Assembly: GCA_028821515.1 (NCBI GenBank)
Contig: JAPPGA010000039.1
Coordinates: 1 to 64,000 of the forward strand
Source: Gammaproteobacteria bacterium
Lineage (GTDB): Bacteria > Pseudomonadota > Gammaproteobacteria > Pseudomonadales > Azotimanducaceae
DNA: 64,000 nucleotides
Reading direction: 5' to 3'
The position numbers were made by a program, and so were the translations under genes. Of this stretch, positions 41,634 through 49,266 are shown piece after piece. The notes beneath the pieces were generated by a model. It was not told the origin of the DNA. It ran no database searches and worked only from the letters and a program-made list of their open reading frames with translations. Each line of letters begins with the position of its first letter. Within the stretch, counting starts at the first letter, position 1.

Positions 41634-42349
41634 ACGTGCGTCCTGGATTGACGACGCTGGCGCATCCAGACGGAATGCGGCGAACGCTCCGGCGAGCACT
41701 CTCCATGCTGATGGTCTGCGTGCTTCCCGCGGCGGCGAATGCCGTGCCTTATGTCTTCGATTCGGGCGACTTTCTCGCGGAGTCGAGCGCCTGGGAGGCC
41801 TGGGCCGATATGCTGACGCGGCACGCAACGCAGTTCGACGGGCTCAAGGGCTGTCTCGACGACAAGGCGGCCTGCACGCGCCGGATGCGGTCGTTGCACG
41901 TGGTTCTCTCCCAGGGCACGGCGCTGCCGAGAGAAAAGCAGATCCGGCTCGTCAACCGCTACGTCAACCGCAAGCGCTACAACGAGGACCGGCGCAAGAT
42001 CATCCGCAACGAGGAAGGGAAGCTGACGATCCCCTCTCACTGGGCAACGCTGGTGGAGTTCCTCGAGAAAGGGGGCGACTGCGAGGACTTCACGACGGCG
42101 AAGTACCTGATGCTGCGCCATTTCGGATTCGCCGCCGAGGACATGCGGGTGGTCGTCGTGTACGACCGCAGCCAGCGCGCCCATCACGCCGTCCTGGCAG
42201 TGCGCTTCGACGGGGAGACGATCTGGGTGCTGGACACCGACAACCGCATTTACCGCAAGCGAAGGCCCCTGGGATACCGGTACGTCTATGCCGTCAACGA
42301 ACTCGGCATCTGGGACCACGACATCCGATTGCCGCGCAGGCGGCGGTAG
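41630..42349 (+). CDS. Transglutaminase-like cysteine peptidase (BTLCP, LapG-like)
   Basis: A 239-aa periplasmic cysteine peptidase. ATG 41630 overlaps the nitroreductase stop; an internal ATG at 41675 would give a neater signal peptide (MRRTLRRALSMLMVCVLPAA) and is a fair alternative. Catalytic Cys is in FLEKGGDCEDFTTAKYLML, His in SQRAHHAVLAVRF and Asp in VLDTDNRIY. LapG-type members cleave adhesins to release biofilm cells when a c-di-GMP receptor frees them. No LapD-like gene is seen here. Confidence 0.85.
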   Translation: MNVRPGLTTLAHPDGMRRTLRRALSMLMVCVLPAAANAVPYVFDSGDFLAESSAWEAWADMLTRHATQFDGLKGCLDDKAACTRRMRSLHVVLSQGTALPREKQIRLVNRYVNRKRYNEDRRKIIRNEEGKLTIPSHWATLVEFLEKGGDCEDFTTAKYLMLRHFGFAAEDMRVVVVYDRSQRAHHAVLAVRFDGETIWVLDTDNRIYRKRRPLGYRYVYAVNELGIWDHDIRLPRRRR

Positions 42350-42358
42350 AGCCAGCGG

Positions 42359-42796
42359 CTACTGGTCGCCGCGAATATAGTGCTCCAACTGGTCGATGAG
42401 CGACGCCTGCTCCGCCATGACCTCGGTGAGGAGGTCGCGTAGCGACAGCATGCCGATGACGACGCCGGCATCCACCACCACCAGGTGGCGAATGTGGTGG
42501 CGCTGCATGAGTTCCATGCATGCTTCCACGCGCTCGCCGGAAGTCACGGTGACGACTTCCTGCGTCATGATCTCGGACACCCGGGTCTGCTTCGACGATT
42601 TGTCCTTCAGGATCACCTTGCGGGCATAGTCGCGTTCGGATACGACGCCCACCAGCTTCCCATCCTGCAGGACGGGAAGCGCCCCGACGTGCTCCTCAGC
42701 CATCTTCTCGATGGCCTCATAGACGCTCGCAATCGGCAGGACGGAGTAGATCACGCCGCGGCCCCGGTGCCGCATTACGTCCCTGACTGTCTTCAT
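42359..42796 (-). CDS. Tandem CBS-domain protein
   Basis: A 145-aa protein consisting almost only of two CBS domains (about residues 8-65 and 75-130; SERDYARKVILKDKSSKQTR and RHLVVVDAGVVIGMLSLRDL). GGGAG precedes the ATG at 42794-42796. Such stand-alone pairs bind adenine nucleotides and act as energy or redox sensors. The partner is unknown. It converges on the cysteine peptidase gene. Confidence 0.9.
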   Translation of the reverse strand: MKTVRDVMRHRGRGVIYSVLPIASVYEAIEKMAEEHVGALPVLQDGKLVGVVSERDYARKVILKDKSSKQTRVSEIMTQEVVTVTSGERVEACMELMQRHHIRHLVVVDAGVVIGMLSLRDLLTEVMAEQASLIDQLEHYIRGDQ

Positions 42797-42882
42797 AGGC
42801 CCGACTCCCGAAACTCACTCGATTTTGCAGCCACTGGGGAGTCCACGGCAAGGCCCGGTTTCCTGTGTCGTGTCACACGACA

Positions 42883-43854
42883 CTAGTACCAGCGCGCCTT
42901 GTCGACGACATTGGAGAGCGGCTCTCCCGCGACGAATCGCCGCGCGTTGTCCTTGAGCAGCGCGTAGCGGCGTTCGGCGATGTCCGCCGCGCCCCCCGTC
43001 GCGACGTGCGGCGTGATGAGCACGTTGTCCATGTGCCAGAGCGGGTGGTCCGCCGGCAGGGGTTCAATTTCGAACACGTCGAGGCCGGCTCCGGCGATTT
43101 CGCCGCCCGCGAGCGCCGCGGTGAGGTCGTCCAGCCTGCACGTCATGCCTCGGCCTATGTTGATGAAGTAAGCCGATGTCTTCATGCGCCGGAACCGGTC
43201 CTCGTTCCACATGAACTCCGTTTCCGGCGTGTGCGGCGCGGTCGTCACGACGAAATCCGCAGACGGCAACAGGCTGTCCAGTTCGCCGGGAGCGTGCATC
43301 TCGGCCGGACAGTCATGTTCGGGACGGGGGTCGACGCCGATGACCTTCGCCCCGAATGCCGTGCACAGCCGCGCCGTCTCGGCGCCGATGCCGCCGACGC
43401 CGACAACGAGCACGGTGGAACCGGGCAGGCTGACGTAGCCGTGTCTGCGTACTCTCGAATCCCACGTATTTTCGCGCTGCGCCGCCACCCGGTACGGCAG
43501 GCCCCGCGACAGCGCCAGCATGAACATCATGAGGTGGTGCGAGATGTGGTCCGAGTAGATGCCGCGCGCATTGGTCACGGTCACCGGATGGTCGATCAGT
43601 TCCGGGTAGTAGTAGCCCGCGAACGGTGCAGCGAAGGGGCTCTGCAGCCAGCGCAGCTTCGTCGCCGCCGGCAATATCCCGGGCGAAACCCAACCGTAGA
43701 CCGCCTCCGCCCGCCCCAGGGCCTCTACCGCCGCCGCGTCATCCTCCGCCACGACGACATCGAGCCCCGGGACATCGGCCCGCAATCGCCGCGCCCAGTC
43801 GCGCAGCCCGTCGTTGATCGGCGGTGTCATCACCAGCACGGTTTCGTTCGTCAT
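42883..43854 (-). CDS. D-2-hydroxyacid dehydrogenase
   Basis: A 323-aa NAD(P)-dependent 2-hydroxyacid dehydrogenase. The Rossmann motif is VLVVGVGGIGAETARLCTAF. The catalytic triad is Arg in TAPHTPE/INIGRG context, Glu in VFEIEPLP and His in LITPHVATGG. It interconverts 2-oxoacids and D-2-hydroxyacids, possibly glyoxylate or hydroxypyruvate. GGGGGA lies just upstream of the ATG at 43852-43854. It stands alone on its strand. Confidence 0.9.
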   Translation of the reverse strand: MTNETVLVMTPPINDGLRDWARRLRADVPGLDVVVAEDDAAAVEALGRAEAVYGWVSPGILPAATKLRWLQSPFAAPFAGYYYPELIDHPVTVTNARGIYSDHISHHLMMFMLALSRGLPYRVAAQRENTWDSRVRRHGYVSLPGSTVLVVGVGGIGAETARLCTAFGAKVIGVDPRPEHDCPAEMHAPGELDSLLPSADFVVTTAPHTPETEFMWNEDRFRRMKTSAYFINIGRGMTCRLDDLTAALAGGEIAGAGLDVFEIEPLPADHPLWHMDNVLITPHVATGGAADIAERRYALLKDNARRFVAGEPLSNVVDKARWY

Positions 43855-43992
43855 CGTTCCCCCTTTGCGTCCTGGACCCTATCTTTAGCGCGTTTTGCCG
43901 GGCTTCGCCAACGCGCGTCCATTCTGCCGCGTTCGGAACGGGTTTCCCGGTGGCGGTGGCGCGGGCGGGTTGCCATTGGTTTAATTCGACAA

Positions 43993-44077
43993 GGAGCCTT
44001 CAGCCGGGGGCATTTCCCCGACCGCTGACGCGTACGGAAGTGCTGGCATTTCCCCGTCGACGGCGGCGTACTTCCAT
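43993..44077 (+). repeat. Left inverted copy of an 85-bp repeat
   Basis: The reverse complement of this segment aligns with 49125-49210 along its whole length with a 1-bp indel and about 80-85% identity by eye (shared core TACGCGTCAG then GGTCGGGGAA). It lies just upstream of the ThuA gene. The two copies bound the ThuA-MFS-TonB receptor cassette in inverted orientation. Confidence 0.8.
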
Positions 44078-44122
44078 GGAGGCTACGGCTTCGCGGCGCC
44101 CGCGAGAACAGGAGAGTTGGAA

Positions 44123-44932
44123 ATGGCAGAACGCGTGCATCTCGTTACCGGAGGCTATCCGCCCGGTTCCCCGGCCGGGCACGACATGGACTACGCGCGC
44201 CTGCGGCTCCTCGGGTTCCTGGCGGAGCACGAAGAAGTCGCCACGTCCGTCGCCGGCGACTTCAACGACCTCGACAAGTGGCTGGCCGGCACACGGCTTC
44301 TCATCACCTACGTCGCCGGGCCCTACCCCGCGGCAGCCCAACTCGGCACCTTGAACGAATGGCTGGAGGGCGGCGGGCGCTGGTTCGCCCTGCACGGCAC
44401 GAGCGGCGGGCGCGCGGCCCGCATTCCCGGCTCGTCTCAACGCCAGATGGTCAGGGAGGCGCACCACGAGACCCTCGGCTGCTTCTTCCTGAATCATCCG
44501 CCGGTCCGCCGATTCGAAGTCGCAGTTCACGGCCAGCATCCGCTGGCGCAAGGCTTGCCGGAGACGTTCGAGACCGTCGATGAGCTGTACATGGTCGAAC
44601 CCATCGGCGATGCTGAAGTCCTGCTGACCACGGAATTGCCGCAGGACCCGTCGCCGCCGGGATTCGGCTTTCACTACGACGCCGACACGTCGCTCCTGCC
44701 GGACGGCAAGACCCGCGTCCTCGGCTACGTCAAGCAGGCGGGCGAGGGTGCCGTCGCCTATGTCGCCCTGGGTCACTGCCACTCGCCGAGGTCGAATTCG
44801 CAGCCGTTCGTGGACGAATCCGTTTCCCGGAACCGAAAGACCCCCAGGGAATTCCGCGGCAGCTGGGAAAACGGTGCGTTCGAGGCACTGGTGCGCAATG
44901 CAGTCGACTGGGGTGTCGGCGAGAGGGGCTGA
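44123..44932 (+). CDS. ThuA-like domain protein
   Basis: A 269-aa glutamine-amidotransferase-like (ThuA/PF06283) protein. ATG 44123 has GGAGAG 7 nt upstream. Typical features are HLVTGGYPPGSPAGHDMDYA, RLLITYVAGPYPAAAQLGTL, WFALHGTSGGRAARIPGS and ETVDELYMVEPI. ThuA homologs are linked with sugar, often trehalose, use; many lack amidotransferase catalytic residues. It is the first gene of the cassette with an MFS and a TonB receptor. Confidence 0.85.
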   Translation: MAERVHLVTGGYPPGSPAGHDMDYARLRLLGFLAEHEEVATSVAGDFNDLDKWLAGTRLLITYVAGPYPAAAQLGTLNEWLEGGGRWFALHGTSGGRAARIPGSSQRQMVREAHHETLGCFFLNHPPVRRFEVAVHGQHPLAQGLPETFETVDELYMVEPIGDAEVLLTTELPQDPSPPGFGFHYDADTSLLPDGKTRVLGYVKQAGEGAVAYVALGHCHSPRSNSQPFVDESVSRNRKTPREFRGSWENGAFEALVRNAVDWGVGERG

Positions 44933-44966
44933 AGGCGCGAGGCGCGGACAGGCGGCCGCGTGACAA

Positions 44967-46319
44967 ATGACTGAAGCCCGGGACAATTCGCGCCGGGGCG
45001 CATCGTTCTACCCCCGGGGAATGTTCTCCTCTCTCCTGCTGGCGGACTATCGGTGCGTCTGGCTCGCAAACCTGGCCGCTTCCTTCGCCATGCAGATGGA
45101 GATGGTGGCCCGCGGGTGGCTGATCTACGACATGACCAACTCTCCCCTCGCCCTGACCTGGGTGATGCTCTCATCCATGCTCCCGTCCGTGGTGTTCTCC
45201 CTGGCAGGCGGCGTGATCGCCGATCGCCTGGGCAAGAAAAAGATCATCATCACCGCCCAGGTGCTGAGCACCGCCGCCATGTTCGTGCTGGCAACCATCG
45301 TCTACCAGGGACACGTCACTTTCTGGCACTTCATCTGGTTCGGCATGTTCAACGGCACGGTGATGTCTCTCAGCATGCCGGCACGGTCGTCGATCATTCC
45401 GGAACTCGTGGGCCGCCGGTACGTGGTCAACGCCATGGCGCTGCAGACGTCCACGTTCAACCTGTCGCGGATACTCGGACCGACGCTGGCCGGCGCATTG
45501 ATCGCGGCGTTCGCGGCGGGTGACACGACCTCCACGACCGGCGTCGGCATTGTCTACTACGTCATCGGCGGACTCTTCACCACGTCCATCATCGCCACCT
45601 CAATGATGCGCTACCGGCGCAATCCCGGCCGGCGGCGCGACACCAGCGTGCTGACCGACGTGGGAGAGGGCTTCCGATACATGAAACAGGAGCGCATCGT
45701 GGTGGGGCTCCTCATCATGGGCATCGGCCCCATGACGTTCGGATTCTCTTCCCAAATGCTGCTCCCCGCTTTCAATGCGGACGCGATCGGAGGGGGGCCA
45801 CAGGATCTCGGCCTCATTCTCACGGCCATGGGCGCAGGGGCGCTGGCGGGTTCGCTGACGCTCGCCCGGCTCGGCGACATCAGCAGGAAGGGCCGCGTGA
45901 TGTTCGCCGCCGCCTATCTGTGGGCAGTGGCGCTGGCGGTCTTTGCCCTCTCGAGCAATACGTTCTGGGCGATGTTCCTGGGTCTCTTCACCGGGCTGTT
46001 CGGCTCGATCATGGGCTCGCTCAACATGAGCATCGTGCAGCTGGCCGTCCGCCCGGACATTCGGGGCCGCGTGATGTCAATCAACATGATGACATTCGCC
46101 TTGACGCCCCTCGGCGTCATACCCATCAGCGCGGCGGCGGAATTCGTCGGCATCGAGATCGGCCTTCTCATCAGCGCAAGCCTGCTCGCACTGACCACTG
46201 CATTGCTCGGCAGGGCCTATCCGGAACTACAGCAGATCGACAAGGGCCATGGCCCGGCGATGCTGCGGCGGGTTCGTCCGGAACCGAGCGCTGCGGGTGA
46301 CGGGGGCTCCCAGCAATGA
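44967..46319 (+). CDS. MFS transporter (MFS_3 exporter-like)
   Basis: A 450-aa transporter with about 12 hydrophobic segments and MFS loop motifs GGVIADRLGKKKIII (A motif) and MSLSMPARSSIIPELVGRR. It resembles the enterobactin-exporter-like MFS_3 group. It could exchange the ligand handled by the TonB receptor gene, which overlaps its stop by 4 bp (46316-46319). Confidence 0.88.
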   Translation: MTEARDNSRRGASFYPRGMFSSLLLADYRCVWLANLAASFAMQMEMVARGWLIYDMTNSPLALTWVMLSSMLPSVVFSLAGGVIADRLGKKKIIITAQVLSTAAMFVLATIVYQGHVTFWHFIWFGMFNGTVMSLSMPARSSIIPELVGRRYVVNAMALQTSTFNLSRILGPTLAGALIAAFAAGDTTSTTGVGIVYYVIGGLFTTSIIATSMMRYRRNPGRRRDTSVLTDVGEGFRYMKQERIVVGLLIMGIGPMTFGFSSQMLLPAFNADAIGGGPQDLGLILTAMGAGALAGSLTLARLGDISRKGRVMFAAAYLWAVALAVFALSSNTFWAMFLGLFTGLFGSIMGSLNMSIVQLAVRPDIRGRVMSINMMTFALTPLGVIPISAAAEFVGIEIGLLISASLLALTTALLGRAYPELQQIDKGHGPAMLRRVRPEPSAAGDGGSQQ

Positions 46320-49219
46320 ATCGAATGATGATCGCGGTTCCCTGGATAGCGCTGTCGCTCGCCGTCGGACCCCTCGAGGTGGCTGGCATTTCCTGCGGCA
46401 TTGCCTGTGCCGCCGCCAGCACGGATACCGATGATCGTCTGGTCGAGGTCGTGGTCACGGTCGGCACCCGCGCCCGGCCGCGCGCCGCCGCCGACACGAC
46501 GGTCCCGGTGGACGTCTTCGACCAGGAGCAGGTGGAGAGCGTCAACTCCTCGGACCTGCTGGAAGTCCTGAATGCCATCGCTCCGTCCTTCAGCGTCCGC
46601 CGCCAGCCCATTTCCGACGGCGCTTCCTTCATTCGACCGGTGCACCTGCGCGGCCTCGACTCGCACCACATGCTGGTTCTCGTCGACGGGAAGCGGCGAC
46701 ACCGCGCGGCACTGATGCAACTTGGAGGCTTCGGCGCGCACGGCGTCGATGTCGGCAGCATCCCCTCCATCGCCCTCGAGGCCGTGGAAGTACTGCGTGA
46801 CGGCGCGGCAGCGCAATACGGGTCCGACGCCATCGCCGGGGTTCTGAACTTCAAACTGAAGGCATACGACTCGGGGTTCGACCTTCGCGCCCGCGCCGGT
46901 GGATATACGCAAGGGGACGGCGAGGAACTGACGCTGGAAGGCAATGCGGGTTTCCCGCTGGGTACTGGACGTTTCGCCGGCGGCTTCCTCAACGTGAGCG
47001 GACAGGTTTCCGATGCGTCGCCCACCAGCCGCTCGCAACCCTACGACATTGCCATCGGAAGCTCCGGCGTCACCCCGCTCGAGGCGACGGGCAGTCGGCT
47101 GACGGTGGATGGCGTCACGTACCACGGCCCGGACGCCCTGACCTATACGTACTCTCCCACCGGCGAGCCCGTGCAGGCGGCACTGGGCAGCGACGGCATA
47201 CCCGACGACCTCGACACCCGCTTCGCCGACAACTTCAACCGCGTCGGCGGAGAGCGGCGATTTGCAAGCCCCGCACAGATCTGGGGCCAGCCCGAGCGAC
47301 GGCAGGGCACCGTGGCCATCAACGCCGAACTGCCAGTGCTAACCCCGGTGCGCATGCCGGAAACCGCACCGGCGCTGGCGGCGGACCTCTACGGGTTCGC
47401 CAGCTACTCGAGCAGGAACCAGACCGGCGGCTTCTTCTACCGCCGCCCCGGCGTAAGCCAGTTGCTGCCTCTGCGCCTCGCGGACGGTTCCATCTACGAT
47501 CCGCGGGCAACCCTCTATCCGGCGGGATTCACGCCACAGTTCTCCGGTGACGTGACGGACTACGCTGTCAGAGGGGGGCTGCGCGGTGACCGCCGGAGCA
47601 TGCTGTCGTTCGACCTGACCTTCGACCTTTCGGCGAGTTACGGCGCCAACGAAATCCGCTACGGCATCGCCAACACCATGAATCCCTCGATGGGGCCGCA
47701 AACTCCGACGCGCTTTCACCCCGGCACGCTGGTCAACGACGAGTACGCGGCGAACGCCGATTTCGTCGTCACCCGGGAGACGGGATTCGCGCGCCCGCTT
47801 GCCGTCGCGTTCGGTTTCGAGTACCGCCGCGAGGGCTATCGAATCGGGGAAGGTGACCCGGCGTCCCATGCGGTGGGTCCCTTCGGGCGCCCGGATCCGT
47901 TCAACCTGGAGATCACCCAGGCGGAAGTCGATGCCGACGCCGACGATGACTTGACTGTCGTGGAGTGCCGCATACCGGGCTTCGAGGCCATCGGTTCCCT
48001 CTGCCCCGCGGGCGATCCCGTCAACAACGCCGTGCCCATCGGTTCGAACGGTTTTCCGGGCTATCCGCCGCTGTTCACTTCGGACCTCGAGCGGGACAGC
48101 CATGCAGGCTATCTCGACATGGAGGTCGACCTTGCCGAGCACTGGCTGGCCGACATCGCGGTGCGCTACGAGGAATTCTCGGACTTCGGCGACGTCGGCA
48201 TCTGGAAACTGGCGACACGGTACAGCCTGACGGACAGGTTCAAGGTGCGGGGCTCCCTGGGAACGGGTTTTCGTGCTCCGACGCCGGGCCAGATGTCCAC
48301 GACCAACGTGTCGACGCGTATCGATCCCAGTGGTCTTCCGAAAGCCGAGGGAGTCTTCCCGCCAGCGCACCCCGCGGCCACGCTGTTCGGCGGCATGCCG
48401 CTCGACGCTGAACGCTCGCGCTCCTGGACCCTCGGCGCCGCGGTCACCGTCTTCGAAGGTTTCGACCTGACCCTTGACCTCTATCACATCCGGCTCGACA
48501 ACCGCATCGTGCTGTCCTCCCAGTTCGCCGTGACGCCGGAACATGCGGCACGCCTCGTTACTCTCGGCGTTCCCGGCGCGAACGACATCGCGCAGGTGCG
48601 CTTCTTCACCAACGACGTGGACACCGAAACACGGGGCATCGACGTGGTCGGAGCGTGGCGCGCCGACTGGATTCTGGGCAGCACCTCCCTGCAGGCAGCG
48701 GTGAATTTCAACCGCACGGACTTCACGCGCCGCGGCCTGCATGTGGACGCGGAGGCGGAACATGACATCGAAAAGGGCGTGCCGAGCACCCGTGCCGTCG
48801 TCACGGTTCGTCACACCTGGAATCGCCTCGATCTGCTGGTGCGCGCGCGCCACTACGGAGAATACGAAAACAGCCTGGACGCGAGCCTGGCGACCGTCCA
48901 GCGGTTCTCGCGCGAAGTCATGCTGGACGTGGAAGCGACCGGAACGTTCCGCAACCGGTACGCGGTCAAGCTCGGCGTGCAGAACCTCCTCGACAACTAT
49001 CCCGACCCCGGTGAGTTCGAAGCCTGCTGTGGCCGCATCTACCGCAGCGACTCCGTGCCACCGTGGCAGGGTGCCCTGGTTTACCTGCAGGCGAGCATCT
49101 CATCGCCACCTGTCAGGCGCTTTCGTGGAAGTACGCCTCCGACGACGAGGGAACTGCCGACACTTCCTTACGCGTCAGTGGTCGGGGAACATTCCCCGGC
49201 TGAGGGCTCCCAGCGATAG
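46316..49219 (+). CDS. TonB-dependent receptor with C-terminal extension
   Basis: A 967-aa outer-membrane receptor, overlapping the MFS gene by ATGA. After a signal peptide (about 30 residues) it has the plug domain (VEVVVTVGTRARPRAAADTT, LRGLDSHHMLVLVDGKRRHR, VEVLRDGAAAQYGSDAIAG) then a 22-strand-type barrel. Barrels of this class usually end with an aromatic residue. Here the final strand is GALVYLQASISS, and about 40 extra, low-complexity residues follow, encoded by the right copy of an inverted repeat (49125-49210). The natural stop seems lost. Ligand unknown; siderophore, B12 or glycan are possible. Confidence 0.9.
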   Translation: MNRMMIAVPWIALSLAVGPLEVAGISCGIACAAASTDTDDRLVEVVVTVGTRARPRAAADTTVPVDVFDQEQVESVNSSDLLEVLNAIAPSFSVRRQPISDGASFIRPVHLRGLDSHHMLVLVDGKRRHRAALMQLGGFGAHGVDVGSIPSIALEAVEVLRDGAAAQYGSDAIAGVLNFKLKAYDSGFDLRARAGGYTQGDGEELTLEGNAGFPLGTGRFAGGFLNVSGQVSDASPTSRSQPYDIAIGSSGVTPLEATGSRLTVDGVTYHGPDALTYTYSPTGEPVQAALGSDGIPDDLDTRFADNFNRVGGERRFASPAQIWGQPERRQGTVAINAELPVLTPVRMPETAPALAADLYGFASYSSRNQTGGFFYRRPGVSQLLPLRLADGSIYDPRATLYPAGFTPQFSGDVTDYAVRGGLRGDRRSMLSFDLTFDLSASYGANEIRYGIANTMNPSMGPQTPTRFHPGTLVNDEYAANADFVVTRETGFARPLAVAFGFEYRREGYRIGEGDPASHAVGPFGRPDPFNLEITQAEVDADADDDLTVVECRIPGFEAIGSLCPAGDPVNNAVPIGSNGFPGYPPLFTSDLERDSHAGYLDMEVDLAEHWLADIAVRYEEFSDFGDVGIWKLATRYSLTDRFKVRGSLGTGFRAPTPGQMSTTNVSTRIDPSGLPKAEGVFPPAHPAATLFGGMPLDAERSRSWTLGAAVTVFEGFDLTLDLYHIRLDNRIVLSSQFAVTPEHAARLVTLGVPGANDIAQVRFFTNDVDTETRGIDVVGAWRADWILGSTSLQAAVNFNRTDFTRRGLHVDAEAEHDIEKGVPSTRAVVTVRHTWNRLDLLVRARHYGEYENSLDASLATVQRFSREVMLDVEATGTFRNRYAVKLGVQNLLDNYPDPGEFEACCGRIYRSDSVPPWQGALVYLQASISSPPVRRFRGSTPPTTRELPTLPYASVVGEHSPAEGSQR
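49125..49210 (-). repeat. Right inverted copy of the 85-bp repeat, inside the receptor gene
   Basis: This matches 43993-44077 in inverted orientation. It replaces the normal end of the TonB receptor coding sequence and supplies its last codons. Its upstream edge falls just after the codons for the final barrel strand. Confidence 0.8.
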
Positions 49220-49266
49220 TGATCCGGGCGTTCGCATCGTGGAACGAGTCTTCCTGACCACAGGTG

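Noticed and set aside
47339-48853. A 504-codon leftward frame inside the TonB receptor gene
   Set aside because: Shadow of the receptor; no recognisable product.
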